A stretch of 64,000 bases of DNA from Atkinsonella hypoxylon. Taxonomy: Eukaryota > Ascomycota > Sordariomycetes > Hypocreales > Clavicipitaceae. The notes beneath the pieces are model-generated. The model was not told where the DNA came from and ran no database searches. It saw nothing but the letters and a program-made list of their open reading frames with translations. Position 1 is the first letter of the stretch. Each line of letters opens with the position of its first letter. The stretch is from contig JFHB01000179.1 of NCBI GenBank assembly GCA_000729835.1, positions 1-64,000 of the forward strand, given 5' to 3'. A program made the translations under genes and the position numbers. This document shows, one piece after another, positions 20,588 through 33,071 of the stretch.

Positions 20588-23500
20588 CTAATTAGTAGTT
20601 GCTTAACTAGGAGTCTTTAGTACAACTAAAGAGATTAGCACAACTAACTATAGATTAGCTAGATTTAGCAAGAAGAGATGTAATACTGTTAGCTAGAACC
20701 CTTAGCAGCTAATGCAACTAGTAAAGCGTGCTAAAGGAAAGGATATCTTTACAATTGCTTAGTTACTAAGTTATATTTACTTATAATAACGTTTTAGTTT
20801 AACTAATTGTTAATATTAAACTCCTAAGGAATTAAATTACTAGCTAGAACTCTTAGCAGCTAATGCTATAGGATTTAACTCCTTTAACTATCTTAGAACT
20901 TAGCTAGAAGCTAGCTAAATCCCTCTATCTTTATACTAATTCTATTATACCTACTTTCTCTTTCTATACTACTTAATCTTATTTAATATAATAAGTTTAT
21001 AATAACTCTAGGCAGATTTATAAGAATTTAAGTAATAACTATAACCTAATAAGCTTCTAGAATAACTTTAAAAGTATTAGAAACTTCTATTAATAAATTA
21101 AAACTTAATATATAAAATTAACCTAGAAACTACTACTACTACTAATTTAAACAATAGAATTACCTTTACAATTAACCTTTATAAAGATTAAAGATTTAGA
21201 GATTAAGAATAATAAAAGAACTTTAAATTTAACTTCTATAACTAAAATAAAGACCTATTTTAAAGAGCTTTTACTCTAATTATTAAAGCATTATGCAATT
21301 TACTACGTAAATATAGAGTCTATATAGGCAGAAGCAGCAGCTAAATTACTAATTCCCTTAAAAAAGTGCTATAAGAAGAGAAATAATCTATATAGCTAAA
21401 AGAAGAGATTAATAAATAAGTAGTATTAGGCAAATTCTACTTAAACCTACACCTAGATATAGAACCTATATCTACAGTAAAGAAGCCTTAATCTTCTTTA
21501 TAGAACCCTCCTTCTATACCTTTAGCACTCTCCTTATTACTTTTGTTAAGTGTACTTAGTAATCTAATAGGTATATTAGTAGAAATACTACCTTCTCTCT
21601 TTTTACTATAGAATATAAGATTTCTTCTGCTTTTAGCAATATAACTATTACTTCTTTCTATAATAGATCCTTTTTAAACTAATATAAGGAAAGTCCTTAA
21701 CCTTATAAAGATCTATAAGGAAAGCAATAAATATAGCAGCAATATATTCGATTTTATTATGCTAAAAGTAGTTATCTTTAAAGACCTATACTAATAACTT
21801 AATTTCTTAGAACTAGCAATAATAAAGGCATTTCTAGTAATACTAATAGGTAAAGCATATAAATTCTACCTTATAATAATTGCAATAAATATAAGGATAA
21901 ATTACACCTTTAACTAAATAGTTAAAATTGTTAGATAACACTTTAAGACCTTAACTAATAAGTAGTTCTATTGTTAAAGATAGAACAGCATTATATTGCA
22001 TAATATAATCGCTAAGAACCCTAATAAATCTATACTTAACTGCCTTAATATAATAATCTAGAACCTTTAAGATATCTATAATAGCCTTTTTAACTCTCTT
22101 ATAAATAATTCTAAACTTATTAAGTAGACCCTTTAAGTAGTTAAAGGCATCCCTAAATATAGCTAAGCTAAATTTACAACTAATGCAACATTCTAAGAGC
22201 TTATTAGCAACCTATAAAAGTTAATTAGTATTGTAGAAGTATAGAAGGAAATTAGCTAATTTTACGTTAGATTTAACTAACTTAATATTAATAATAAAGC
22301 CCTCTATATAGACTGTTAATATTAACGTTTAAGAAACCTTAGCTATAGTAGAAGTAAGACCTAAAAATAACGCTGCTTTATCTATAGAAAAGAAGGATAT
22401 TAGTTAATAAAGTATAGTAAAAAAGAACATTAAGAAGCATAGTAAAGATAGTAGAACAATAAAAAGTATAGAACCTTTTCTTTAAACAGTAAATTTAGAG
22501 CCTATCTATAGGCTTATAAAGGATTAAGTAAACCTATATAGAATAACAGTTCTAATAATGCTTAAGATATAAGTAAGGTATTTATTAAAGAATTTAATAT
22601 AGCTAATAAAGGAAAAGCTCCTTAGCTAACAATTATATAATTCTTTACTAATGCTGCAACTATAAACAATAGAGCTATCTTCTAGAACCTTAAGGAAGAA
22701 GCCTGCTAGTATACTTTACATAAGGAAGACCTATTTACAGAAGATTAATTAAATTCTATAGATCCCTTATTATATTTATTATCTTATATATTAGAAGAAT
22801 ATTATTCTAGTAAGATATTTAGAGGTATCTTACTTAACACTAAAGCAGCAGGCGTATTAATAGCTAGAATTAACTAAGTATAGGCATTAGTAAAGAAAAT
22901 GCCTTTATTAAAGATAAATCTATCTAATTAACACTATATAATTACATTTAGCGTAGGATTAGCAACTTTAATAGGCTTTATTATAGTTCTAATAGTCTTT
23001 AGCTTAATTATATTCTATATAATTAATATAAGCACTCTGTTTCTATATAGCATTAATAATATAGATAAGATGTATATAAAGCTTAACAACCTCAAAAACA
23101 TACTAATTTAAGATAATTAAAAGGTTTCTATTATCTAGAAATAAGGACATCTATAGTAGACTCTAGAAGCTACAGAAGCAGCTGTATTCTTCTTATTAGA
23201 AAAGCAAATCCGTTAACTTTATTGTTAATTTAGGCATCCCTCTATACAACAATTAATAAAGATTCTATAACGTATAGGCAAAGATATTAGTAATAATAAC
23301 GCTATTAACAGAATTATATAAGTCTACTACTACTGCTAACTTAACAGTAAATTACCTAGTTAATTCCGATTTACGTTAAAAGATAACTATAATTTTAACT
23401 ACAAAATTATTATTAATATTATATATCTAAACAGCAGCTCTATTCTTTATATTGTTAATTCTATAACCTTATTCTAGGCAGCCTACTTTCTAGAACCCTA

Positions 23501-24992
23501 AAAGCAGAAAGCATAAGACATCTAGAATGCATTAAAAGAATGCTAGATTAATACCTATCTAGGTCCTTCTAACTAGATAGTTTATAATGCTAGAAAGAAC
23601 TTTATATCCGCTAAATTCCGCTATTATATATAAATATTGTCTATTAATGTTAATAAAGTTCCTATTAAATCCTACAACAGCATTAGTAAAGTTAAACAGT
23701 ACTATAGCCTATTATAAAGAGCTTACAACATTATTAACGATAAATTAAGCACTAATACTAGTATTATAAAGGATTAAAAGCTTTAGATAGCTATTAAAGT
23801 TGTTAATAATTCTGCTGGACTTAACAGTTTTATGCCTATATTATTAGTCTTTAGTTCCTACCCCTATATAATAGATAATTTACCTTTAAGCCTTTTTGTA
23901 ACACAATAAGCTTTAATTCTACGTAAAGCTACTAATAAAGCCCGAAAGTGCCTAGCATAAAGATAAATTTACAATGCTCTTGCCTTCTACAACAGCTTAA
24001 ATATAACACCTATATATTTACTGCCCCTATAGTTAGAAGTGCGTATATAGCGTAAAAAAGAAGGCTAGTAAGGCCTCTATAAGCTGCTTGCTATAAATAG
24101 CGAGAAGTGCACTATACAAATGCCTTACAGCTTTATTCGTTTTTATATAACTATTGTAAAACCCTACTACTATAATAACAATAAATTTAACAATTATTCT
24201 GCTGTTTCTAATATTATACTTAATAAAAGCGATATAGAATCTCTACTTAAAAGCAATTCTATTCTACTAAAGAAGAAAGAAAGACCCCTAAAGGCAAAAC
24301 AACTAATTAATCTAAACTTAATATAGAAAAAAGGTCTTAAAAGACTAAGAAAAAACCCTCTTCCTGTTCTAATTAATTCTACATAAAATTCCTCTACTTT
24401 TAACAACAAACTAAATAGATATATTACTATTTCTAGCTTAACTACTAGTAGTCCTTATAATCTTAATTCTAGTAGTAATATTAATCTTACTTATACATTA
24501 CTATATAAATCTAGCAATAAAATTTTCTTTTCTACAAAAGAAATAGTAAACTATAACTTAGCTGTATAACTAAGGAAAGACAATAAGATTACAGCAAAAG
24601 GTGCTCTATTTAAAGCATTTAACTAAGCTAAAATTAACGCACTATTAGCTAAAGACGTCTTCTAATTCGTTAAATTTAACCCTACTGTATACAACAACTA
24701 TATCTTTAAATCTTATATAGTTTAAGAAGTTAAAGGAAAAGGAACTACATTACTATATAAGAAGTTAAGACTAGTTATCTAAGAATACAACAACAGCAAT
24801 AAATTGTCGATTTTAACGCAATCCCTAACAATTTAACGAGCTAGTTAACGCCTAATTGTAGCACTAGCTCTATCTCTCCGAAAACGCGATATTGTCTTAT
24901 AGATCCGCGATATTACACAGGCTTATATGCAATCCAACACCAATTTGAACAGATCGATTATTGCACAACTTCCTGACCAAATCAGACACCTA
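20588..24992 (+). pseudogene. Copia C2 gag, integrase and N-terminal reverse transcriptase
   Basis: A plus-strand polyprotein frame with TAA/TAG stops. The first 2.5 kb (gag) has no motif I can name; a Gln-rich stretch lies near 21790-21860. From about 23800 the frame matches the integrase-RT linker of fungal copia elements. The 68-codon open frame at 24120-24326 is a true piece of it: RFYITIVKPYY matches the family's FRSTVVKPYY block. From 24560 to 24992 comes the reverse transcriptase start, with KLRLVIQEYN, ILTQSLTI, RASQRLIVALA and RDITQAYMQS. D1 cuts the gene at 24992 after IIAQLPDQIRH, and the frame resumes at 33072. The part near 24780-24990 is nearly free of RIP. Confidence 0.85.
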
Positions 24993-25315
24993 TGTTATGG
25001 ACTCGAGCCTTAGGCTTAGGTCTTTCAGTAGAGAGAGGACAGTAGAAGAGGGATAGAGATCTATATAGGTAAAGGGATAGAAGTAAGCTGTATTTATCTA
25101 GAGGTTACTTAAACTTTATTAGGCCCTAGAGAGAGAACCTTAGCTATAAAGTATATACTAAAAGGGGCTCCTAAGGGGATAGACCTACCTCTAGATATAT
25201 AGTATAGGGGTATAGGGAGGCTTTTAGTTCCTTCTCTCTTCTTCTTTTCCTCTCTATAATTATAGTTCTTATTATAAACGCTAGTTAGCAGCAGCTATTA
25301 AGTTAGTTTATTATA
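24993..25315 (+). repeat. 5' LTR of chromovirus D1
   Basis: 323 bp, TGTTATGGAC to TTATTATA. The first 30 bp (with ACTCGAGCC) are unmutated and the inner end is RIP-mutated. No other gene is seen up to the start of gag near 25640. Confidence 0.94.
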
Positions 25316-25639
25316 TACTATAATTATCCTATAGATAGAACACTAGTAAGAATAATATTGTTTAGTTATAGCAATAAGGGCCTAGCTAGTTAGCTTAAGC
25401 ACTCTTTTAACCTCTATAGAGAGGTAGAGAAAAATACAGTAGAAATTAGCTAGAAAGCAGTAGAAATTACAGTACTTTATAAATTAGTTAAGAGCTAATC
25501 TCTATAAATAAAGGAACTATAATACTTTATAATAGACTATATATAGAAAGAGAAGCAGCTTTAAGCTATAGTAAGCTAGCAGCTAGAGGAACCTAAACAG
25601 AAGCCTCTACCTATAGTAAACCCTTATAATAGAAATAAA

Positions 25640-26460
25640 TAGAGCTTTTAGGCCTAGTAAATAGTAATTACCTAAAAGCTCTAGGCTAATAGCGCCTTTA
25701 TAGGTATAATATAGAACTAGTAGTACTACCTATACTAAAGCTTATTGCCTAAGGTCTAGTAGAGAGTAGCTACCTATTATAAAGTAGGTAAAGTAAGGGA
25801 ATATAATATATAGAGGTTCCTTAATTACTTAGAATTAGTCTTTATAGATTCTTACTAATAGAACTAAGCTTTAATTAAGCTTAATTAGCTTTAATAGAGT
25901 AATAATAAGTAGTTTATAGAATTCTATATTTATTTTAAGGAGAAAATTACACTAGTAAAAGGGGCTAACTAGAATAATAGCGTAAAGTTAGCTAAGTTAT
26001 AAATAGCGCTTAATAAGGAAATAAGGAATTATAGTATAAAGAGAGATATTCTCTATTATAACTACCTTTAGGTAGTAAAGCACTACTATAGTATTACGCT
26101 AAACCTTAAGTTATATTACATTAAGGAATAGCACTAGCTAAAATGCAGCTTTAGCTCTAAAGAGCTCTAGAATAGTAACACTAAAATAACTAAAGTTAAT
26201 GCTATAGAAACTAAATAGAGACAGAAAGAGAGCGTAAAGAAATCTAAAGTAAAACAACTAAATAAGAATACTCTATAAGTAAAGTAGGCATTTAAGGCTA
26301 AACTTAAAAAATACTGCTAAAAGAGGTAATACCTTTAGTGTAAGTTGTTTTAACACTATATTTAAGGATGTAGATAGTAACTAGTAGAATATAAGCTAGA
26401 GTTAACTAGTGTATAGGCAACAGCAATAAATAATATATAGAAAAAGAACTCTAATAAGTT
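25640..26460 (+). pseudogene. Chromovirus D1 gag
   Basis: Plus-strand frame with TAA/TAG stops. It includes KEKITLVKGANQN-type sequence (Gln codons now stops), a Lys-rich region, and near 26310-26370 a Cys/His cluster with the order C-x7-C-x4-H-x4-C that may be a decayed nucleic-acid-binding knuckle; it does not fit the classic CCHC spacing. By position it is the structural protein of the element. Upstream (25316-25640) I see no motif. Confidence 0.6.
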
Positions 26461-29400
26461 AAAAAAAGGCTTACCTTTAGCCTTAAGCTTAGTATAAAGG
26501 TAAAAGTAATATAAATAATATAATAACCTTTACTTAATAGGTAGCTAGAAGAAGAATATAGAGAGATAACTAAGAAAATAGATATATTACTATTCCTTAT
26601 CTCTATACTCTTTAACTAACTATTGTTCTACAATATATAAATAGATAGTAAATATAACTACTTTATTGCAATAAGTAAGAGTTTAGCGCAACACCTTAGC
26701 CTAAAGTAAGTTCTATTACTGTATAAAAGAATAGTATAAACAGTAGTAAAGGTTAAACAGCAGTTCTATAATAGCTACTAGAGAAGTACCTTAATTGCTT
26801 CTTTAGTTTGCTTATAGGTAGATATTAACAGCTAGGTCTTTCTAGTAATAGCCTATATAATTTTAGGCTTAACCTAAGATTATATCTTTAGGAGCCTATA
26901 GTTAGCCTATAATAGAATTATCTTTAACGCTACTAGCTAGAGCCTATTAGTAGGTAAAGCTAAGGGCCTTATAATCTAAGTAGTAGAAGCTTAGAACGTT
27001 AAGGACCTAATAAGACTAATATTAGCAGTAGTTTATAGCGCTTTAATAAAATAGAGTAAGAGCTAAGAGGTTGCTATATATTTTATTGCTACTAGCCTTT
27101 AGGAAATTACCTCTATATTGTTATTATAAATATCCCTAAAAGGCTTTAATCTACTAATGCTACTACTTAAATTAGAGAACTTTTATAATCTTTTTAAAGA
27201 AGAGAAAGCCTAAGGCCTTCTACTATATAAAGGGAGGCTAAATTACTATATTAGGCTAAAACAGCAGCTAAACAGCTCTTTACTGTTGCTGCTGTAGGCT
27301 CTACTATATAATATACTGTAGAACTATTTATTAAAAATTAGAAGGTAGGTAATAGACCTAATAGATAAAGAATAGATTTAAGCTAGCTTCTTCTTAGTAG
27401 TAGTATCTATTCTTTTAGCTAAAAAGCTAAGTAAAGAATAGTAATTCTATATTAATTATTAAGCCCTTAATAAGATTATAGAATAGAACTATTACTTACT
27501 CCTCTTAATAAAGAAGACGCTTAAGTTATTATTAAAGGTATACTAGTTTACTAAACTAAATATATAGTTAGCCTTCTATAGAATCTAGATAGCAGACAGT
27601 AAAGAGCACCTTATAGCGTTTTACACCTAGTTTAGCCTCTTTAAATAGCTAGTTTACCTCTTTAGGTTAGTAAAGGCTCTAGCTATATTCTAATAATATA
27701 TTAATAGTACGCTAAAAGAGGCCCTTAAAGATTATATAACTACTTATCTAGATAACGTCCTTATTTACACTAAGGGTTTTAGGAAAAACTATATATATAA
27801 GGTATAGAGAATCCTAGAAAAGTTGTAGTTAGTAGAGCTACACTTAGATCTTAGGAAATACTACTTTACTATAGCTAAAGTTAAATACCTTAGCTTTATA
27901 GTTGTAGTAAGAAGGGAGATATACCTAAATCTAAAGAAGATTATAGCTATTTAGAAGTAGTAAGCTCCTACTAGATTATAAAAGGTATAAAGCTTCCTTA
28001 GATTTATAAACTTCTACTATAACTTTATATTAGATTTTTTAAATATTATAAAGCCCCTAGTTAACTTAATAAAGAAAGGAGTTCTATTTTAGTAAATAGA
28101 GGAATATAAGAGGTTATTTATAAGGCTTAAGAAGGCCTTTACCTTATACCTAGTCTTAGCCTAGTAGAACTCTAAGAAGGATATAGTAGTAAAGGCTAAT
28201 TACTTAAGAGAGGCCCTTAGTAGCTATTTATCCTAATATAATAAAGCTAGCGTACTGCAGCCTATAGTATACTATTTAGCTAGGTTGTCTCTAGCTTAAT
28301 ATAACTATACTATTTATAATAAGGAACTCTTAGTAATAATATCTTGCCTTAAAGCTTAAGCAGTAAAGTTATAAGGAGTAGTATATTCCTTTATAATCCT
28401 TATAAACTATAAGAATCTAGAATACTTTATATCTTTATAAAAGATCTTTAAGCGTTAAGCTAGGTAGATAGAGCTTCTCTTTCTCTTTAACTACTACCTA
28501 TAATACTACTTAGAGCTATAAGTAGAGCAACTAAATGCATTATTATAATAAGAGTAGAATTAAGATAGAGTAATGCTGTAAATAGGCTAAGTCCTCTAGC
28601 CTCTCTCTATTAGCTGCCTTAGCACTCTCTATAGAGATAAAGAGAAAGAGAAGGTTATAGAGAATATTAAAGTAGAAATAGCTAGTAAAGTAATGCTAGA
28701 AAGTTAACTAGCTGCAGCTTTATAGGTGCTAGCTAGAATAACGCTGTTTCTAGATAAACACTTATAGAGCCTATAGAACTAAAGAGTGTAGAAAGACCTA
28801 GTATACCTAATAAGGTTAAATGTAGTCTAGAAGAAAGAGAGAAGGTTTCTATTAAAGGTAAAAATATAAGAATAGATTGCAGACTGCACCCTTAATGTAT
28901 AAGGGGCGCTAGTTTACTAGAGCTGCCTCTAGGTCCTTAAGTATAAGCTGTTAACTACTATATTAATATATAGAATATATAAGTTGCTAATATTAAGCTA
29001 CTTAGGATAAAATACTACATTTTAGGCATTAATATATAACTATTACTAGAATAGGCTGTTCTAAGATATTACTTAGTACGTTTAAAACTGCTACTATTAT
29101 AGCAGCTAAAAGAGTAGGAAGTTATAGTAAGGCCTCTTACAACCTATTCTAGCGCTAAATAGGTATTAGTTATAGATCTCTATAGATTTTATAATAGATT
29201 TACTAGCGCTAAACTAAGCTATACTCTCTTACTTAATAGTTATTACTAATTAACTTTTAAAGTATATATAGTTAAAGGTAATAACCTCTATAGAGGTAGA
29301 GGAATATATTTAGTAGTTTAAGTATTATTAGTAGTAGTTTTATAGGTTCCTAAAATAAATTATCTTTAACTATAGTTTAGATTAATTAAGTACCTTTTAG

Positions 29401-30240
29401 ACTACTCTTTATTGCCTTATTAGAATTAAATAATTGCTGTTTATATTCTATTATCTATAGATAAACAGTAGAATAAAGAGAGTTAATTAGGAAGTGTAAG
29501 CAATTCTATAAGTTATAGTTGCCTTTTTACAGTTTAACTAGCCTAAATATCTCCCTATATATTAGCTAGCTATTAACAATAGAAATTCCTTAGTAACTAG
29601 CATAAGTTTAAACTAAGTAATATATAGGTACAATATAGACCTTATCTAAAAGCTTATAGATAAAGGGAAGTCCTAAGTCTTATATAAAGGGTAGGCTTTA
29701 GTGTTCCTTAAACAGCTATAAAAGGGTATAAATATTGCTTAAGCTATAATTAACTTTACTTAGTAAAGGCAGTAAAAGTAGTTAAATAGAAGCTATAAGC
29801 TAGTAGAATAGTATAAGGTAAAGAACTTAGTTTAGCTAACGCTCTATTATATTAAAATAAACTACTTAAGTTAAAAGCTTAATTAGGTTATAGTAAAGTA
29901 TATAGTTATAGATATACTAATACCTTTAACTGTAAAGTTAGATATTCTACTAGGAATTTACCTAGTCTTCTATATTAACCTTATTAAGTAAGCAGCAATA
30001 AACCCCTTACTTTCCTAGCAGCTAGCTAACTTAAGGCCTAGTTTTAAGCTAACTGCAATAGATACTAATCTATCCCTTAAGGAATATAGAGTAAAGGAAA
30101 TTCTAGCTGCTAAAAACGCCTTAGGCTAAAGGAGATACTATTAAGTGCTTATTAAGTAAGTAGAATTTATTTAGCCTATATAGAAACTACTAAAAAACTT
30201 TCTTAATATAGAGGCACTAGATTAATTTAAGTTATAGTAA
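26460..30240 (+). pseudogene. Chromovirus D1 pol with C-terminal chromodomain
   Basis: One long plus-strand frame with TAA/TAG stops. A protease-like region lies at about 26640-27000. Reverse transcriptase follows at about 27400-28050, with catalytic box Tyr-Leu-Asp-Asn at 27745-27756 (an active enzyme has Asp-Asp), then DNVLIYTKGF and LHLDLRKYYF. RNase H is at about 28150-28500 with YTIYNKELLVII and SFIILINYKNLEYF. Integrase is at about 28880-29900 with SIDFIIDLLALN near 29190. The chromodomain is at about 30075-30232, with EYRVKEILAAKNALG, RYYQVLIK, and PI.KLLKNFLNIEALD (family form EPTWEPL.NF.DTEALD). Chromodomains steer integration to methylated-histone chromatin in this clade. Inactive through RIP. 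Confidence 0.9.
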
Positions 30241-30445
30241 AGAGACACTTAATTTAATAATAGGCTTAGTAAAGATATAGTAAAATTTTATATAAACTTT
30301 AATAACAGCTTAGTTACCTCTAACTAAAAATAAAAGAAAATAAACTCCCCTTTATAGAGGTCTATATAACTATAAAAAAAAAAAATAAAATAAAAGAAAT
30401 TTCTTAGTAAGTAGTAAGGGGGCGTTAGTGCTTACAGCGTAGAGG

Positions 30446-30489
30446 TATAACTACCTAGAAAGTGCTTTATTGCTCTCTAGGTAGTTATA
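30446..30489. repeat. Perfect 14-bp inverted repeat in D1
   Basis: TATAACTACCTAGA and TCTAGGTAGTTATA separated by 16 nt, just after the A-rich tract (30368-30390) that follows the chromodomain. In D2 the matching place (about 52650-52700) keeps only one arm intact, so the hairpin is not clearly conserved. Confidence 0.5.
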
Positions 30490-31024
30490 GAATAGAAGCT
30501 AAAGGAACTATATAGTATCCCTAGAGTAGCGTAAAAGCAGAAGCTAAAATAGCAGTACTAATAGAAAGTGTAAAGGCTAGAGTAGGTAAGAATATAACTA
30601 GCGCTCTAGATTAAGGCCTTACTCTAGTAGGTATAAGTAAGAATATAATATCTTAAATAGCTTAATGCCTTAAGTATAAAGGTATAGTTCTAAGGGGGAG
30701 AAAAATAGAGAAAGAGAAAGCTAAAGAGGCAGTAGGCTAGGTTAGGGTTATATACTCTAGGAATATAAACAGCAATTAGTACTATAAGTAGTTTAAGCTT
30801 TTAAGCTTTACCTAAAGGCAGATATATTTCTAGTGTATTGCCTTAAGGTTATTCTATAAGAGTAAAGAAATAATATATAGCAGTAAAGAAGCCTTATATA
30901 GTAGTAAAGAGGCAGTAGTAGTAGAGGTTAGCAGTATATAATAAGGTATAGGTATAGGTAGAGGCAACAATAAGGGTATAGTAATAGCAGTAGTAGTAGT
31001 AAGTATAAGAGGGAATAAGAAGTT

Positions 31025-32110
31025 GTTATTAATGTCTATAGAGATATACTTATACTTATTAAGGTTAAACTTATTATTCTTTAGAATAATAAAGGCTATA
31101 GTGCTTTTATAGATTATAGAAGAAGAGAGAGTAAGTATAGAAAGGCTACTAGCCTAGGTTATATAATAAAAAGAAGAAGAGAGTGCAACCTTCTCTTTTA
31201 TATAATTAGCAGTAAGTACATCCTTAAGAACAGTGTTATAGTAATTATATATATTTAAGAACTTATAGGTAAGAATAGTTTAGTGGGTAGGCTAGCTAGA
31301 GTAAGAGAGAATTAATATAGACTTAACTGTAAGACTTTAGTTAGTAAGTTTCTATATTCTAGTAAAGTAACGCTATAGGTAAGAATGCTTAGTAAAGAGG
31401 CTTAGATTCTAGATGCAGCCTTTATACCTCTATATATATAGTTAGTATTCCCTTCTTTAGCTAGAACAACAGTTATATAAGCCTTTTTTATAAAGGTTGT
31501 TGCAATATAGTATATAAATATCTTTAAGGATATTGCTATTAAATAACTCTAAGTTATTTAAGTCCCCTTATATAAGGAAACTATAGATATAGCAGTAGTA
31601 AGGGACTAATAGCACTATAGAAGTAGGAGCAGTAAGAGCGCTAGCACTAGCAATATAACTGCTAAAGTTCTAGATATACTTCTAGTTAGTAAAGAAATAA
31701 GCTATATATAAGTAAAGGGACAGCGTACTTTAGGCTAATAAGATAATATTTTGCGATTTTAATTAGTAAGCTATTAGTAGTTAGATAAATTCTATTTAGA
31801 TATATTAAAAGGAGGTTCTTTTACATTAAAAAGAGCAGTAGTAGCTATATAGTAAAGTAAGGAATTTTAGGAAACTACAATAGAATTATTTAGTTATAAT
31901 ATAGAGGTAAAATAAGATATAAAGGAGAAAGAAAAAGATAAAGAAGAGAAAAGAGAAATTGTTTATTTTTATATTAGAAACAGCTAAGGGCTAGTTACTA
32001 GTTTATTGCACACTAAAGAGATAACAATAATAATAACTATTTATAACCTACTAGCTGTTAGTTTATTGCGCACTAAGAGAATAGCACTAATAATAACTGT
32101 TTACGCTCTA
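31025..32110 (+). pseudogene. Extra post-chromodomain frame of chromovirus D1, unknown function
   Basis: About 360 codons in one plus-strand frame, with stops only TAA/TAG. Blocks seen: DILILIKVKLIIL and GYSAFIDYRRRESKYRK near 31050-31140; SKEAQILDAAFIPLY near 31390 (Gln codon now a stop); a Ser-rich stretch RSRSSKSASTSNIT near 31620; and a Lys/Glu-rich tail (IKEKEKDKEEKREI) near 31920-31960. I do not recognise the protein. It follows pol on the same strand inside both complete D copies (D2: about 51052-52137, minus). The region 30490-31024 upstream also has coding-like stretches, but I cannot join them in one frame. Confidence 0.5.
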
Positions 32111-32730
32111 CACCCTTAATAATACCCCTTATATATAGATAGGTTGTATATATCTAATAACTATTTATAATAGTAATAAGGATAAAAGAGAGAGAGTGCC
32201 TCTTAGTTAATAAGAGGGATTATTATACAATAATTACTTAGAATATAAGGAGACCTAGGGATATAGGCAGTTTACACGCTAGTAACACTAGTATTACAGC
32301 TAGCGCCTATATAATATATAGATAATTAATAGCTATATATAGAGGGCTATAAGGCAGAGAGGGGCAGAGGGGTTAATAAACCCTAGAAGGGTACAATTAA
32401 GCAAGAGGGAGGCGTAATTAACCTATTATAGTGCAACTAATAGGTTAGTTAGCAGGGTAATTAATAGCTGTTGCTAAGGTGCTATAGGCAATTAGAAGGG
32501 AGGTAGAGTAAACGTTTGTTTATATATTAGCCCTATAACACTGCGCTAACAATAAATAGTGCATTAGTGCAGCAATAGAACAGCTAGAGTAAAGCGCCTA
32601 AGAATAGACGTTATACCTCTATTTTTTTTATAAGTAGATAACAGAGGAAATGTAAAGAGGGAGTAAATAGGGAGTTAGCTGCTATTTACAGCACCTACTA
32701 TAGACGTTAAAAGGGAGTGTTATAGGGCCT
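32111..32730 (+). other. 3' non-coding part of chromovirus D1
   Basis: About 620 bp between the extra frame and the polypurine tract, present also in D2 (about 50418-51050). It carries a tandem pair of CTAGC/TGTTAGTTTATTGC.CACTAA units near 31980-32070 just upstream. I see no further gene. Confidence 0.5.
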
Positions 32731-33071
32731 AGGAGGAGAAGGAGGGTATATTATAGACTTAAGCCTTAAGCTTAGGTCTTTTAGTAGAAAGAGAATAGCA
32801 GAAGAGAGATAAAGATCTATATAGATAAAGGGATAGAAGTAAGCTGCATTTGTTTAGGGGTTACCTAAACTTTACTAGGCCCTAGAGAGAGAACCTTAGC
32901 TATAAAGTATATACTAAAAGGGGCTCCTAAGGGGATAGACCTACCTCTAGATATATAGTATAGGGGCATAGAGAGGCTTCTGGTTCCTTCTCTCTTCCTC
33001 CTTTCCTCCCTATAATTATAGTTCTCATTATAGACGCTAGTTAGCAGCAGCCACTAGGTCAGTCCATTACA
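32731..33071 (+). repeat. Polypurine tract and 3' LTR of chromovirus D1
   Basis: The purine run AGGAGGAGAAGGAGGG (32731-32746) precedes the 323-bp LTR (32749-33071). The LTR ends GTCCATTACA and is followed by the ACCTA duplication. Its last 90 bp (GCTAGTTAGCAGCAGCC) keep the unmutated form. Confidence 0.94.

Larger units (their letters stand above)
24993..33071 (+). mobile_element. Ty3/gypsy chromovirus D1, complete, 8079 bp
   Basis: LTRs of 323 bp at 24993-25315 and 32749-33071 and a perfect target duplication ACCTA (24988-24992, 33072-33076). Plus-strand order: gag, protease, reverse transcriptase, RNase H, integrase, chromodomain, then about 2.5 kb with an extra frame, polypurine tract and 3' LTR. 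It is inserted in the reverse transcriptase of copia C2. A second complete copy, D2, lies at 50078-58169 on the other strand. Confidence 0.95.

Noticed and set aside
24194..24409. 71-codon open frame on the minus strand
   Set aside because: Antisense to the copia C2 polyprotein, whose plus-strand frame here carries family motifs.
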